Source: Chitinophagaceae bacterium
GTDB taxonomy: Bacteria > Bacteroidota > Bacteroidia > Chitinophagales > Chitinophagaceae
Length of the DNA: 9,856 nucleotides
Reading direction: 5' to 3'
Assembly: GCA_019747455.1 (NCBI GenBank)
Contig: JAIEQT010000204.1
Coordinates: 1 to 9,856 of the forward strand
The notes below the pieces were generated by a model. That model was not told where the DNA came from. It ran no database searches and worked only from the letters and a program-made list of their open reading frames with translations. Shown in pieces: positions 1-7,083 of the stretch (its first letter is position 1; the number at the start of each line of letters is the position of its first letter). The translations under genes were made by a program, and so were the position numbers.

Positions 1-58
1 TATCGATTGTTTTCCGATAACCCCCTAGGCTCGTTATCTTGCATCCGAAAGAATTGTT
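1..58. other. Left edge, upstream region of the helicase gene
   Basis: This short stretch precedes the helicase start codon. I see no open reading frame that must continue from the left and no convincing promoter: TATCTTG at 35-41 only loosely resembles the TAnnTTTG element, and no TTTG lies at the right distance upstream. A small inverted repeat, TATCG (1-5) and CGATA (15-19), touches the window edge and could be the end of a longer structure that is not visible. Confidence 0.3.
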
Positions 59-2401
59 ATGCAGGATTATTTAGCGGGATTGAACGAACAGCAACGAGAG
101 GCTGTAACTCATATTAATGGTCCACTCATGATTGTTGCAGGAGCGGGGAGTGGCAAAACAAAAGTACTTACAACGCGAATCGCTCATTTAATGGCCCATG
201 GTGTGGATGCTTTTAATATTCTTGCTCTCACTTTTACCAATAAGGCTGCGGCAGAAATGAAAGAGCGGGTAGAAAAAATACTGGGTAATGCGGAAGCTCG
301 AAACTTATATATCGGTACATTCCACAGTGTATTCGCGCGGGTATTAAGAGCAGAGGCCCACAGAATCGGATACCCCAATAATTTCACTATTTACGATACA
401 GATGATAGCCGGTCGGTTATTAAAACCGTAATCAATGAATTGAACTTAGACGATAAACATTATAAGCCAAATATCGTTGGCAACCGTATCTCTTCTGCAA
501 AAAATGCTTTGGTTGGTCCCGCGGAATACGCAAACGATTACTATATACAGCAAGAAGATATGCGCGCCAACAGGCCTGCCATTGCTCAAATTTATGCCGC
601 TTATGCAGCGCGTTGTTTTAAAAACGGAGCCATGGATTTCGATGATCTCTTATTAAAAATGTACGAACTGCTAAAAAATTATCCTGAAGCCTTACATAAA
701 TACCAGCATAAATTCAAATATGTATTAATTGATGAGTATCAAGATACCAATCCGGTTCAATATCAAATCACTAAATTATTGGCCGCTGTACATGAAAATA
801 TTTGTGTAGTAGGTGATGATGCACAAAGTATTTACAGCTTCAGAGGGGCCACTATCGAAAATATACTTCAATTTCAGAAAGACTACGATGATGTGAAAGT
901 AGTAAAGCTCGAACAAAACTATAGAAGCAGCGAATCCATTTTAAACGTAGCGAATGAAGTAATAAAAAACAATAAAGGTCAAATTCAGAAAAACTTATGG
1001 ACCGAAAACGGACTTGGTGAAAAAATAAATCTTGTTCGTACGATGACGGATAATGATGAGGGAAAATTTGTAGCTGATACCATTCAAGAGCAAAAGCTAC
1101 GCAATCATTATTTTAATAAAGACTTTGCAATCCTTTATAGAACCAATGCGCAAAGCCGTTCTTTTGAAGAGAGTTTAAGAAGAATGGGTATTACTTATCG
1201 CATTTATGGTGGTGTAAGCTTTTATCAACGAAAAGAAATTAAAGATCTATTAGCTTATTTAAGGGTAATCGTAAATCCCAGGGACGAAGAAGCGCTTAAA
1301 CGAATTATCAATTATCCCGTTAGAGGCATCGGAAAAACAACGATTGAGAAAACAGTTATTTATGCTAATGAGCAGCGAATTTCTATGTATGAAGTGGTGA
1401 GCAGAGCCGCTGAATTTGGTTTTAAAGCCGGTACGCTTGAAGCACTGCAAAATTTTCATACCATGATCCGATACTTCCAAAGTATCCTACAAGAAAAAAA
1501 TGCTTATGATGTAGCTGTTCAGGTAGGTAAACATACCAATCTGGTAAAGGAACTATTTAACGATAAAACTACCGAAGGGCTGGCTCGTTATGAAAATATC
1601 CAGGAGTTATTAAACTCTATTAAAGAGTGGACTGAAAGCCCCAGCAATGATGATGGTGAACTCGGCGATAAGTCTTTAGGGTCTTATTTACAACAAATCA
1701 CTTTACTTACTGATGCTGATGACGATAAGGAAAATGCGGATGCTGTAAAGCTCATGACCATCCACGCTGCCAAAGGATTGGAATTTGCTTGTGTGTTTGT
1801 AGGCGGCGTTGAAGAAACCCTATTCCCAAGCGCCATGAGCATTAATACAAGAGAAGAATTGGAGGAAGAGAGAAGGTTATTTTATGTGGCTGTAACTCGC
1901 GCCAAGCATCGTTTGTGGCTCTCTTATGCCAATGCCCGATATCGTTTTGGTCAATTAACACAAAACGAACCGAGCCGCTTTATAGATGAAATGCCGGAGC
2001 AGTATATAGATAAATCATATGCCGGCGGTGGCCCTCGTAATATTTCTGATATGGGAAGTGCCTATCAAAGAATGCAATGGGGTTTTGGTTATTCTGATAG
2101 TCAATATGCGGAAAATAAATTTGGCTCGGCTCCTGCAAAAAAAACCAACAATCGTCCAGAATATTTACCCCCAACACCGGCAACTCAAAAAGTTATTACC
2201 CATATTCCTTCTCCAAACTTTGAAGCAAGTGATACAAGTGCATTAGAAGCCGGACAAAAAGTGGAGCATCAAAAATTTGGTTTCGGAACGGTAAAAAGTA
2301 TTGAAGGTTCTGCACATAATCCTGTTGCAACCATCCTTTTCGAAAACAATGGAGAAAAGAAAATTATGTTGAATTACGCCAAGCTTCGGATTATTCTCTA
2401 G
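59..2401 (+). CDS. uvrD: PcrA/UvrD-type superfamily 1A DNA helicase
   Basis: ATP-dependent 3'-5' DNA helicase of the UvrD/PcrA/Rep family, used in nucleotide excision repair, mismatch repair and clearing of replication or transcription obstacles in the cytoplasm. The 780-residue product carries the full motif set: Q motif LNEQQREAV (8-16), Walker A AGAGSGKT (27-34), Ia around TFTNKAA (58-64), Walker B DEYQD (225-229), III QSIYSFRGA (256-264), IV YRTNAQSR (360-367), V TIHAAKGLEF (567-576) and VI VAVTRAK (610-616). After a poorly conserved linker (about 655-725), residues 730-780 form the small Tudor-like C-terminal domain (GQKVEHQKFGFGTV) that binds RNA polymerase in PcrA/UvrD. That domain argues against Rep or RecB-like relatives. 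The length is somewhat above that of E. coli UvrD. ATG at 59 is the natural start, because the Q motif follows directly. The gene ends convergently with the GH5-fold gene. The family is certain; the choice between the names uvrD and pcrA is arbitrary. Confidence 0.96.
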   Translation: MQDYLAGLNEQQREAVTHINGPLMIVAGAGSGKTKVLTTRIAHLMAHGVDAFNILALTFTNKAAAEMKERVEKILGNAEARNLYIGTFHSVFARVLRAEAHRIGYPNNFTIYDTDDSRSVIKTVINELNLDDKHYKPNIVGNRISSAKNALVGPAEYANDYYIQQEDMRANRPAIAQIYAAYAARCFKNGAMDFDDLLLKMYELLKNYPEALHKYQHKFKYVLIDEYQDTNPVQYQITKLLAAVHENICVVGDDAQSIYSFRGATIENILQFQKDYDDVKVVKLEQNYRSSESILNVANEVIKNNKGQIQKNLWTENGLGEKINLVRTMTDNDEGKFVADTIQEQKLRNHYFNKDFAILYRTNAQSRSFEESLRRMGITYRIYGGVSFYQRKEIKDLLAYLRVIVNPRDEEALKRIINYPVRGIGKTTIEKTVIYANEQRISMYEVVSRAAEFGFKAGTLEALQNFHTMIRYFQSILQEKNAYDVAVQVGKHTNLVKELFNDKTTEGLARYENIQELLNSIKEWTESPSNDDGELGDKSLGSYLQQITLLTDADDDKENADAVKLMTIHAAKGLEFACVFVGGVEETLFPSAMSINTREELEEERRLFYVAVTRAKHRLWLSYANARYRFGQLTQNEPSRFIDEMPEQYIDKSYAGGGPRNISDMGSAYQRMQWGFGYSDSQYAENKFGSAPAKKTNNRPEYLPPTPATQKVITHIPSPNFEASDTSALEAGQKVEHQKFGFGTVKSIEGSAHNPVATILFENNGEKKIMLNYAKLRIIL
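2398..2401. other. Shared CTAG stop of two convergent genes
   Basis: CTAG is its own reverse complement. Bases 2399-2401 (TAG) stop the helicase on the + strand, and bases 2400-2398 (TAG on the - strand) stop the GH5-fold gene. The two coding regions therefore overlap tail to tail by four bases, with no intergenic space for a dedicated terminator. Any terminator for either gene must lie inside the other gene. Confidence 0.9.
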
Positions 2402-3633
2402 CTTCTATATTTAGCAACACGTATTGTACTGGTTGTAGTAATGGTACTATTTGTTTTAGACGGTGTTGGTTTGTATAAACCGCCATTAGGCTGTGGTAAT
2501 AGTATTGTGCCAGGCAAAAATAAAAAGCTTTCTGGTGGGGCCTGGGGTTGAATGGGTGCTGTTGCTTCTTCCGCTTGAACATTTCCCTCCACTGTTCCCG
2601 GTTTTGCTTCTGCTACCACTTCGGGCCTTAGGTAGGCACTTAAAGCGCTCATTTGCGGACGATCGGTTTGTGAAAGAGGGTATAAAGAAAGCGGGTTCCC
2701 GTTCCATCTTTTTCCCGAAGCCCAATAGTTGGCATTGATTTTATTATCTGCTAAATATTTTAAAAATACTTCCGTGAGCTTTAACCAACGCGGATCGGTA
2801 TCGGGTATACCAAACTGACCAATCATTCCTTTTTTGCCATTATCTTGCAGCCATTTCACAAAAGGCATTACTCTCTTCACACCTGCGTTTTCATCTACTT
2901 GATTTTGTTCATAGCCATACAAATATTTACCCGTAAAATCAATATCGAAGTAGCAATGCGCATTGTACAGAATTTTATCGGCCGGGTCTTTTATATTCTT
3001 TAGATTATCGCTGTATTGAGGCCAGCTTTCAGGAGCTCCATAATTATCGCCAGTAATAATAATAAATGTTTTCTTATCCGCTTCTCGAATAGCACTGGTT
3101 GCCCGTTGAGCAGTAGTAAACCAATCGAACCCTTGCATTTCGTGAGGATCGGCCATGAGTTCATAGCCATAAATATTACTATACCCAGCAAAAGAGCTAA
3201 CAATCCTACTCCATACTTCTGCAAAATCGTTTCTGCTTACAGCAAAACTTCCAACTATATATTCAATACCATTTTTTTTGTAGCGCCCTAAATTATGCAT
3301 GCTCAGGATCACCTGCATACCTTTATCGGCACACCAGCCTACTACTTTTTTGATTTCGCCCACTTCCTGATAATCTAAATCGCCACCGATATTTTTTTGG
3401 ATTCTTTCCCATCTAAAGGGAATAGTTACTATTTTAAATCCTTTCTTGGCGAAATAATCAACCTCCTCCTTAGTTGGGTAAGCGTAGTGCTCGTTATAGA
3501 CCCCTGGCATATATTGCTCATTTAACTCACCCCCACAAAGGTTGATTCCCAATACAATAGGCGACTCCTGAGCTTTTGTAGTAATTACTAAGCCAAGCGC
3601 TCCCAATATCAACAAATAAAAAAAATTTTGCAT
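2398..3633 (-). CDS. Secreted GH5-fold (cellulase family) protein, likely catalytically inactive
   Basis: Residues 1-21 form a Sec signal peptide, with likely cleavage after TKA and no lipobox cysteine. Residues 25-322 follow the order of GH5 (beta/alpha)8 barrel motifs, closest in my reading to the GH5_5 type: PFRWERIQ (72-79, conserved Arg74), MHNLGRY (112-118, His113), GYELM then ADPHEM (156-166), NAHCYFDIDFTGKY (224-237, His226/Tyr228), GQFGIP (272-277) and NYWASGKRW (302-310, Trp304). In active GH5 enzymes the acid/base Glu sits in NEP and the nucleophile Glu in GEFG. Here these positions read ADP (161-163) and GQFG (Gln273, codon CAG at 2817-2815). Both catalytic carboxylates are changed, so glycosidase activity is doubtful even though the cleft residues persist. 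Residues 338-411 are a Pro/Glu/Thr-rich tail with no domain I recognise and no evident type IX sorting domain. The reading frame is intact, so this is not a decaying gene. A carbohydrate-binding role is inference. Confidence 0.85.
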   Translation of the reverse strand: MQNFFYLLILGALGLVITTKAQESPIVLGINLCGGELNEQYMPGVYNEHYAYPTKEEVDYFAKKGFKIVTIPFRWERIQKNIGGDLDYQEVGEIKKVVGWCADKGMQVILSMHNLGRYKKNGIEYIVGSFAVSRNDFAEVWSRIVSSFAGYSNIYGYELMADPHEMQGFDWFTTAQRATSAIREADKKTFIIITGDNYGAPESWPQYSDNLKNIKDPADKILYNAHCYFDIDFTGKYLYGYEQNQVDENAGVKRVMPFVKWLQDNGKKGMIGQFGIPDTDPRWLKLTEVFLKYLADNKINANYWASGKRWNGNPLSLYPLSQTDRPQMSALSAYLRPEVVAEAKPGTVEGNVQAEEATAPIQPQAPPESFLFLPGTILLPQPNGGLYKPTPSKTNSTITTTSTIRVAKYRS

Positions 3634-3688
3634 ATAAATAGCAGGTCGTACCTATTATAACGTGTAATCGGTCCGTTTATTGGGTAGG

Positions 3689-3705
3689 TTTTCGATATCC
3701 GAAAA
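3689..3705. promoter_or_regulatory. Inverted repeat TTTTCG-N5-CGAAAA in the divergent region
   Basis: The arms TTTTCG (3689-3694) and CGAAAA (3700-3705) are perfectly complementary around the 5-base centre ATATC. The element lies just upstream of the putative -33 box of the Nfu gene and 56 bases upstream of the start codon of the divergent GH5-fold gene. That position would suit an operator acting on one or both genes. No regulator is identified, and in AT-rich DNA such a short repeat may occur by chance. Confidence 0.35.
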
Positions 3706-3711
3706 ATAAGC

Positions 3712-3740
3712 TTTGTAGCTATGTATTTGTCCTAATTTTG
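3712..3740 (+). promoter_or_regulatory. Bacteroidota-type promoter of the Nfu gene
   Basis: TTTG (3712-3715), a 17-base spacer and TAATTTTG (3733-3740) match the Bacteroidota sigma-ABfr promoter pattern (TTTG, 17-19 bases, TAnnTTTG). Transcription would begin about 4-8 bases after 3740, giving a leader of roughly 10-15 bases before the ATG at 3759. The promoter also decides the start: the possible upstream TTG codon at 3738 lies inside the -7 element and could not be translated from this message. Confidence 0.65.
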
Positions 3741-3749
3741 CTAAGCAAA
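3737..3749. promoter_or_regulatory. 13-bp palindrome TTTGCTAAGCAAA over the Nfu transcription start
   Basis: TTTGCT (3737-3742) and AGCAAA (3744-3749) are perfect inverted arms around a single A. The palindrome overlaps the end of the -7 box and the expected transcription start, a classic position for a repressor site. It could also be a small hairpin at the 5' end of the transcript. No binding protein can be named. Confidence 0.35.
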
Positions 3750-3758
3750 TGGAATTAT

Positions 3759-4358
3759 ATGATAAAAACTGGTAATCCTGTAATTAGTATTTATACGGAA
3801 ATGACGCCTAACCCAGAAACCATGAAATTCGTGGCGAACAAATTGTTATATCCGGGTAAAAGCATCGATTTTGCTGACGAGTCGCTCTGTGGGCCCTCGC
3901 CACTAGCAAAAGAGTTATTTAGTTTTCCTTTTATTAAGAGTGTTTTTATAGCTAGCAATTTTATTACGCTTACTAAAACTACCGATACCGATGATTGGCA
4001 AGATGTGATTCCAACCATTAAGGCTTTTTTGAAGGAGTATTTGGAAAACGGTGGCGTTGTGGTGAATGAAGAGGAAGTGGCCAAAGTAAAGCAAGAAGCC
4101 AGCAATACCGTAAGTGCCGATGATGATGATATTGTAAAAAGGGTAAAGGAGTTATTGGAGAATTATGTAAAGCCTGCCGTAGAAATGGATGGCGGTGCTA
4201 TTCAATTCAAGAGCTACAACGAAGACGTTGTAAACCTTATGCTTCAAGGTAGCTGCAGTGGTTGCCCTTCTTCTATGATTACTTTGAAAGCGGGTATTGA
4301 AGGCATGATGAAGAGAATGATCCCCGAAGTGAAGGAAGTTGTTGCAGAAGCCGAGTAA
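3759..4358 (+). CDS. nfuA: Nfu-type iron-sulfur cluster carrier (NifU family), two-domain
   Basis: Cytoplasmic Fe-S scaffold or carrier that accepts clusters from the main assembly machinery and passes them to apo-proteins. With the ATG at 3759 the protein has 199 residues. Residues 9-96 are the Nfu N-terminal domain (TPNPETMKF, then SPLAKELF and FIKSVFIASNFITLTK). A charged linker (about 100-125) follows. Residues 126-199 are the NifU C-terminal domain with EMDGGAIQF (142-150) and the cluster-binding CxxC motif in GSCSGCPSS (Cys166 and Cys169). All expected ligands are present. The domain order is that of the mitochondrial/alpha-proteobacterial Nfu type (Nfu_N plus NifU), not the E. coli NfuA type with a degenerate A-type domain, so the symbol is approximate. 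An upstream in-frame TTG at 3738 is rejected because it lies within the promoter. The gene stands alone, divergent from the GH5-fold gene. Confidence 0.93.
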   Translation: MIKTGNPVISIYTEMTPNPETMKFVANKLLYPGKSIDFADESLCGPSPLAKELFSFPFIKSVFIASNFITLTKTTDTDDWQDVIPTIKAFLKEYLENGGVVVNEEEVAKVKQEASNTVSADDDDIVKRVKELLENYVKPAVEMDGGAIQFKSYNEDVVNLMLQGSCSGCPSSMITLKAGIEGMMKRMIPEVKEVVAEAE

Positions 4359-4383
4359 AGATTTATTTTACAGCCTATCATGT

Positions 4384-4403
4384 TCAACACCACCAGCTGT
4401 TGA
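4384..4403 (+). repeat. Small inverted repeat between Nfu and the membrane protein genes
   Basis: TCAACA (4384-4389) and TGTTGA (4398-4403) are perfect 6-base arms around an 8-base loop in the 66-base gap after the Nfu stop codon. No T-run follows, so it is a poor intrinsic terminator. It may be a weak RNA hairpin or chance. I see no clear promoter in this gap, so the downstream cluster may be partly read through from the Nfu promoter. Confidence 0.25.
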
Positions 4404-4424
4404 TACAGAAAGTGCTAACCGAAA

Positions 4425-5891
4425 ATGAAAGAAAAGCTTAATCAAATTTTAGCTCCTTATACAGGTGCTTTCCTCACATCTGCACTGGCTTGTTTTCTCA
4501 TTTTTTTGTTCACCAAGCACAGCGGTATCGGGCTTTCGCCGGATTCTATCGCCTACCTAAGTACGGCCGAACATATTGCCCAGTCTTTTTCTTTCACAGA
4601 TTTTTCCGGTGCCGCTTTTATTAATTTCCCCCTGGGGTATCCTGTTTTTTTAGCTTGTACAAAATGGTTGTTTTCATATCCGCTATTAAATAGCTTGTTG
4701 TTTTCAGGTATCTTATTCATGTGTTCGGCTATTATGCAGCAAATGCTTTTTAACAACAGGCTTATTTCATTTTTTTTCCTATTGTTCTTTGCCTGCTGTG
4801 CGCCTTTATTAGAAGTGTATAGCATGCTTTGGTCGGAAACATTATTTCTTTTCCTCTTATTGCTTTTGTTATTACTACTTCAGCAATATGCCATAAATAA
4901 CAGTTTAAAAAATCTTTTACTGGCCGCAATTGTATGTAGTACCTTATTTAGTGTTCGATATGCCGGACTCAGTTTTTTACTGGCCGCTTTACTTTTTATT
5001 TTTTTTCAGCCTAATACTAATTGGATAAAAAAGTTTCAACATTGTTTGATTTTTGGTTTTATAGGTACCGCACTTGCAGCGTTTAATATATTAAGAAATC
5101 ATTTAGTTTCAGGAACATTCACAGGAGTAAGAGAAAAAGCAATACATAGTATCTGGGAAAATATTCATGACGCAGGCGATGTAATTAGTTTTTGGCTATC
5201 TACCACAAATACAATTTCGATTATAATTTTAGGATTGGCCTTCCTATTGGCAATGAGCCTATTGTTTTATCGTTTGCCAAAAGAAACAAAAATTGAAAAA
5301 ATTTTAGCCCTTTTTTTTCTTGTCTATATGGGCTTCATACTGGTTATGGCAAGTATATCTCGCTTTGAAATACTTAGCAGCCGATTATTGATTCCTGCTT
5401 TTATCCCTTTTTTTCTACTATGGTATCATTTGATTTGTATAGGAGCAGTAACCCAAAAAAAATGGATCCGAGTAGGTATATTATTTTTATTTAGCATTTC
5501 CTATACAGCTATTCAATACCATCAATATCAACAAAACAAAGCTTCGTGGGAAGGCATTGCCTATGCAGGTATTCCCGGTTATGCTGAAGATATGTGGACC
5601 CACTCCGCCATACTTAACCATATCCGCAAAAACCCCTTATCAAAAGACGCTGTTGTATATAGTAATGCGAATGATGCCTTGTATTTTGGCACAAAGCGTA
5701 ACGCCATGGCGTTACCACACAAAGATATTCCTGCGGAAATAAAATCCTATGACGCCCAAAGTTCGCTTATTTTAGTTTGGTTTTTTAATGGGGAGAATAG
5801 TGACTTGATATCGAAGGATAGAGCCTTACAAAACAGAAAAATACACAAAAGTTATCAGTTTAATGATGGACTACTAATTCATTGCCAATGA
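4425..5891 (+). CDS. Polytopic membrane protein, GT-C (GT39/ArnT-like) glycosyltransferase fold
   Basis: A 488-residue inner-membrane protein with about ten hydrophobic segments between residues 15 and 365, followed by a mostly soluble domain (about 370-488). The pattern resembles GT-C lipid-phosphate-sugar-dependent glycosyltransferases: a first extracytoplasmic loop with an acidic DS..Y motif (SPDSIAYLSTAEH, 38-50), the NFPLGYPVF stretch (67-75), WSETLF (136-141), RYAGL (178-182) and a late SRLLIP (319-324). In that superfamily the loop acidic residue acts in catalysis and the donor is usually a polyprenyl-phosphate sugar. Donor and acceptor cannot be told from sequence here. The residue 142-152 region is almost pure leucine. 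Its stop codon overlaps the start of the PnuC gene (ATGA), which suggests translational coupling, although no functional link to NAD salvage is obvious. The membrane topology is certain; the enzymatic family is a moderate-confidence inference. Confidence 0.65.
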   Translation: MKEKLNQILAPYTGAFLTSALACFLIFLFTKHSGIGLSPDSIAYLSTAEHIAQSFSFTDFSGAAFINFPLGYPVFLACTKWLFSYPLLNSLLFSGILFMCSAIMQQMLFNNRLISFFFLLFFACCAPLLEVYSMLWSETLFLFLLLLLLLLLQQYAINNSLKNLLLAAIVCSTLFSVRYAGLSFLLAALLFIFFQPNTNWIKKFQHCLIFGFIGTALAAFNILRNHLVSGTFTGVREKAIHSIWENIHDAGDVISFWLSTTNTISIIILGLAFLLAMSLLFYRLPKETKIEKILALFFLVYMGFILVMASISRFEILSSRLLIPAFIPFFLLWYHLICIGAVTQKKWIRVGILFLFSISYTAIQYHQYQQNKASWEGIAYAGIPGYAEDMWTHSAILNHIRKNPLSKDAVVYSNANDALYFGTKRNAMALPHKDIPAEIKSYDAQSSLILVWFFNGENSDLISKDRALQNRKIHKSYQFNDGLLIHCQ

Positions 5892-6520
5892 TTTTAATCT
5901 CTATTATAGATCAGTTCAAAAGCGGGTTATTACAAACCAGTTGGCTTGAATATATGGCTGTATTAGCGGGTATTGGCAGTGTGTGGTTTAGCAGAAAAGA
6001 AAATATATTGGTGTACCCGATAGGACTCATCAATACCACTATCTATATCTATTTAAGTATACGCGGACATTTGTATGGAGAAGCCAGCGTTAACTTGTAC
6101 TATACCATTATGAGTATTTATGGATGGATCATTTGGAGTAAAAAAGATCAAGCACAACATACACCCATCATTTATATTCAATTCTCTACGAAGAAAGAAT
6201 GGATATGGCAACTCGCTTTTTTTATAGGTTTTTATATAAGCATTTTTTCTGCCTTAAGCTGGTTACAAGAAAGCTTTGCGCCGGAAGCTATACCCTGGGC
6301 CGATGCTTTTGCCAGTGCTACAGCCTATACCGGAATGTGGTTAATGGCGCGCAAAAAAGTAGAAAGCTGGATCTGGTGGATAGCAACAAATATTGCCTCT
6401 ATTCCGTTATACTTTATTAAAGGATATGTATTTACCAGCGTGCAATTTTTAGTACTTCTTATATTGGCTATTGCAGGCTTACTTAGTTGGCGAAAAAAAG
6501 CAATGCATGCAACCCATTAA
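5888..6520 (+). CDS. pnuC: PnuC-type nicotinamide riboside transporter
   Basis: Inner-membrane facilitator of the PnuC family, which moves nicotinamide riboside into the cell, where phosphorylation traps it. The 210-residue product has about seven hydrophobic segments. It shows the family hallmarks: SRKENILVYPIGLIN (35-49), the Asn/Tyr-rich stretch ending in YGWIIW (78-83), a conserved Asp in PWADA (136-140) and the ESWIWWIATNIASIPLY block (159-175). The ATG at 5888 is chosen over the TTG at 5882 because it forms the ATGA overlap with the preceding stop and begins directly before the first helix. The 3' end overlaps the kinase gene by 14 bases. PnuC paralogues for thiamine (PnuT) or riboflavin (PnuX) exist, but they usually sit with TPP or FMN riboswitches or their kinases. 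The neighbouring NadR-like kinase supports nicotinamide riboside as substrate. Confidence 0.92.
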   Translation: MILISIIDQFKSGLLQTSWLEYMAVLAGIGSVWFSRKENILVYPIGLINTTIYIYLSIRGHLYGEASVNLYYTIMSIYGWIIWSKKDQAQHTPIIYIQFSTKKEWIWQLAFFIGFYISIFSALSWLQESFAPEAIPWADAFASATAYTGMWLMARKKVESWIWWIATNIASIPLYFIKGYVFTSVQFLVLLILAIAGLLSWRKKAMHATH

Positions 6521-7073
6521 AAAAATTGTTGTTATTGGTCCCGAATCTACCGGAAAGAGTACATTGTGTGAGCAATTGGCGCAGCATTATAAAACAGAAT
6601 GGTGTGCTGAGTTTGCACGCGAATACTTACTTACTTACGGAACAAATTACGAGGCAAGCGATTTAACAACCATTGCAAAAGGGCAAATTGCTTTAGAAGA
6701 AGAATGGTTACAGAAGGTAAACAAACCCTGGAACAGTGAGCACGGCCCATGGAAAAACGATACGCCAATTTTATTCATTGATACAGATATGTATGTGATG
6801 AAAGTGTGGAGTGAGTATGTTTTCGGTGTTTGCGATTTCTTTATTTTAGATGCCATCAATAAGCGACAATACGATCATTATTTACTCTGTAATATTGATT
6901 TACCTTGGGTAAAAGATGAATTGAGAGAATACCCCAATGAGCAGCCCCGCAAGGAATTATTTTATATGTATAAAGACCTACTCATCAATCAGTCTGTACC
7001 CTGGACGCTTATTAGCGGTGATTATGATGAAAGATTAGTTAAGGCAATAGAAGTTGTGGATCAATTAGTCTGA
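6507..7073 (+). CDS. nadR: NadR-like nicotinamide riboside kinase (P-loop ATPase)
   Basis: Soluble 188-residue P-loop kinase matching the C-terminal ribosylnicotinamide kinase domain of NadR, which phosphorylates nicotinamide riboside to NMN. Visible motifs: Walker A GPESTGKST (11-19), FAREYL (36-41), IDTDMYV (91-97), and the DLPWVKDELRE block (131-141) followed by a conserved Arg (Arg148) and the lid-like LFYMYKDLL (151-159). The N-terminal repressor and NMN adenylyltransferase domains of E. coli NadR are absent, so NMN must be adenylylated by another enzyme. The ATG at 6507 places the P-loop at residue 11, as expected. A TTG at 6471 would add 12 residues encoded within the PnuC gene and is unlikely. 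The overlap with pnuC couples import to trapping. It ends 10 bases before the convergent toxin gene. The symbol is used for the kinase domain only. Confidence 0.88.
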   Translation: MQPIKKIVVIGPESTGKSTLCEQLAQHYKTEWCAEFAREYLLTYGTNYEASDLTTIAKGQIALEEEWLQKVNKPWNSEHGPWKNDTPILFIDTDMYVMKVWSEYVFGVCDFFILDAINKRQYDHYLLCNIDLPWVKDELREYPNEQPRKELFYMYKDLLINQSVPWTLISGDYDERLVKAIEVVDQLV

Positions 7074-7083
7074 GGATAGATAA

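Noticed and set aside
2493..2738. An 81-codon + strand frame opposite the end of the GH5-fold gene
   Set aside because: It is antisense to a well-supported gene, has no promoter or ribosome site and no recognisable motif. It is a shadow of the real frame.
3016..3291. A 91-codon + strand frame within the GH5-fold gene
   Set aside because: The opposite strand encodes the conserved barrel motifs; this frame has no independent support.
3791..4105. A 104-codon - strand frame antisense to the Nfu gene
   Set aside because: The Nfu N-terminal domain is unambiguous on the + strand, and the antisense product is low-complexity Ser/Thr-rich sequence.
4359..4424. Possible TPP, FMN or other riboswitch ahead of the pnuC cluster
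   Set aside because: Only 66 bases are available, no riboswitch core sequence is visible, and the only structure is a 6-base stem.
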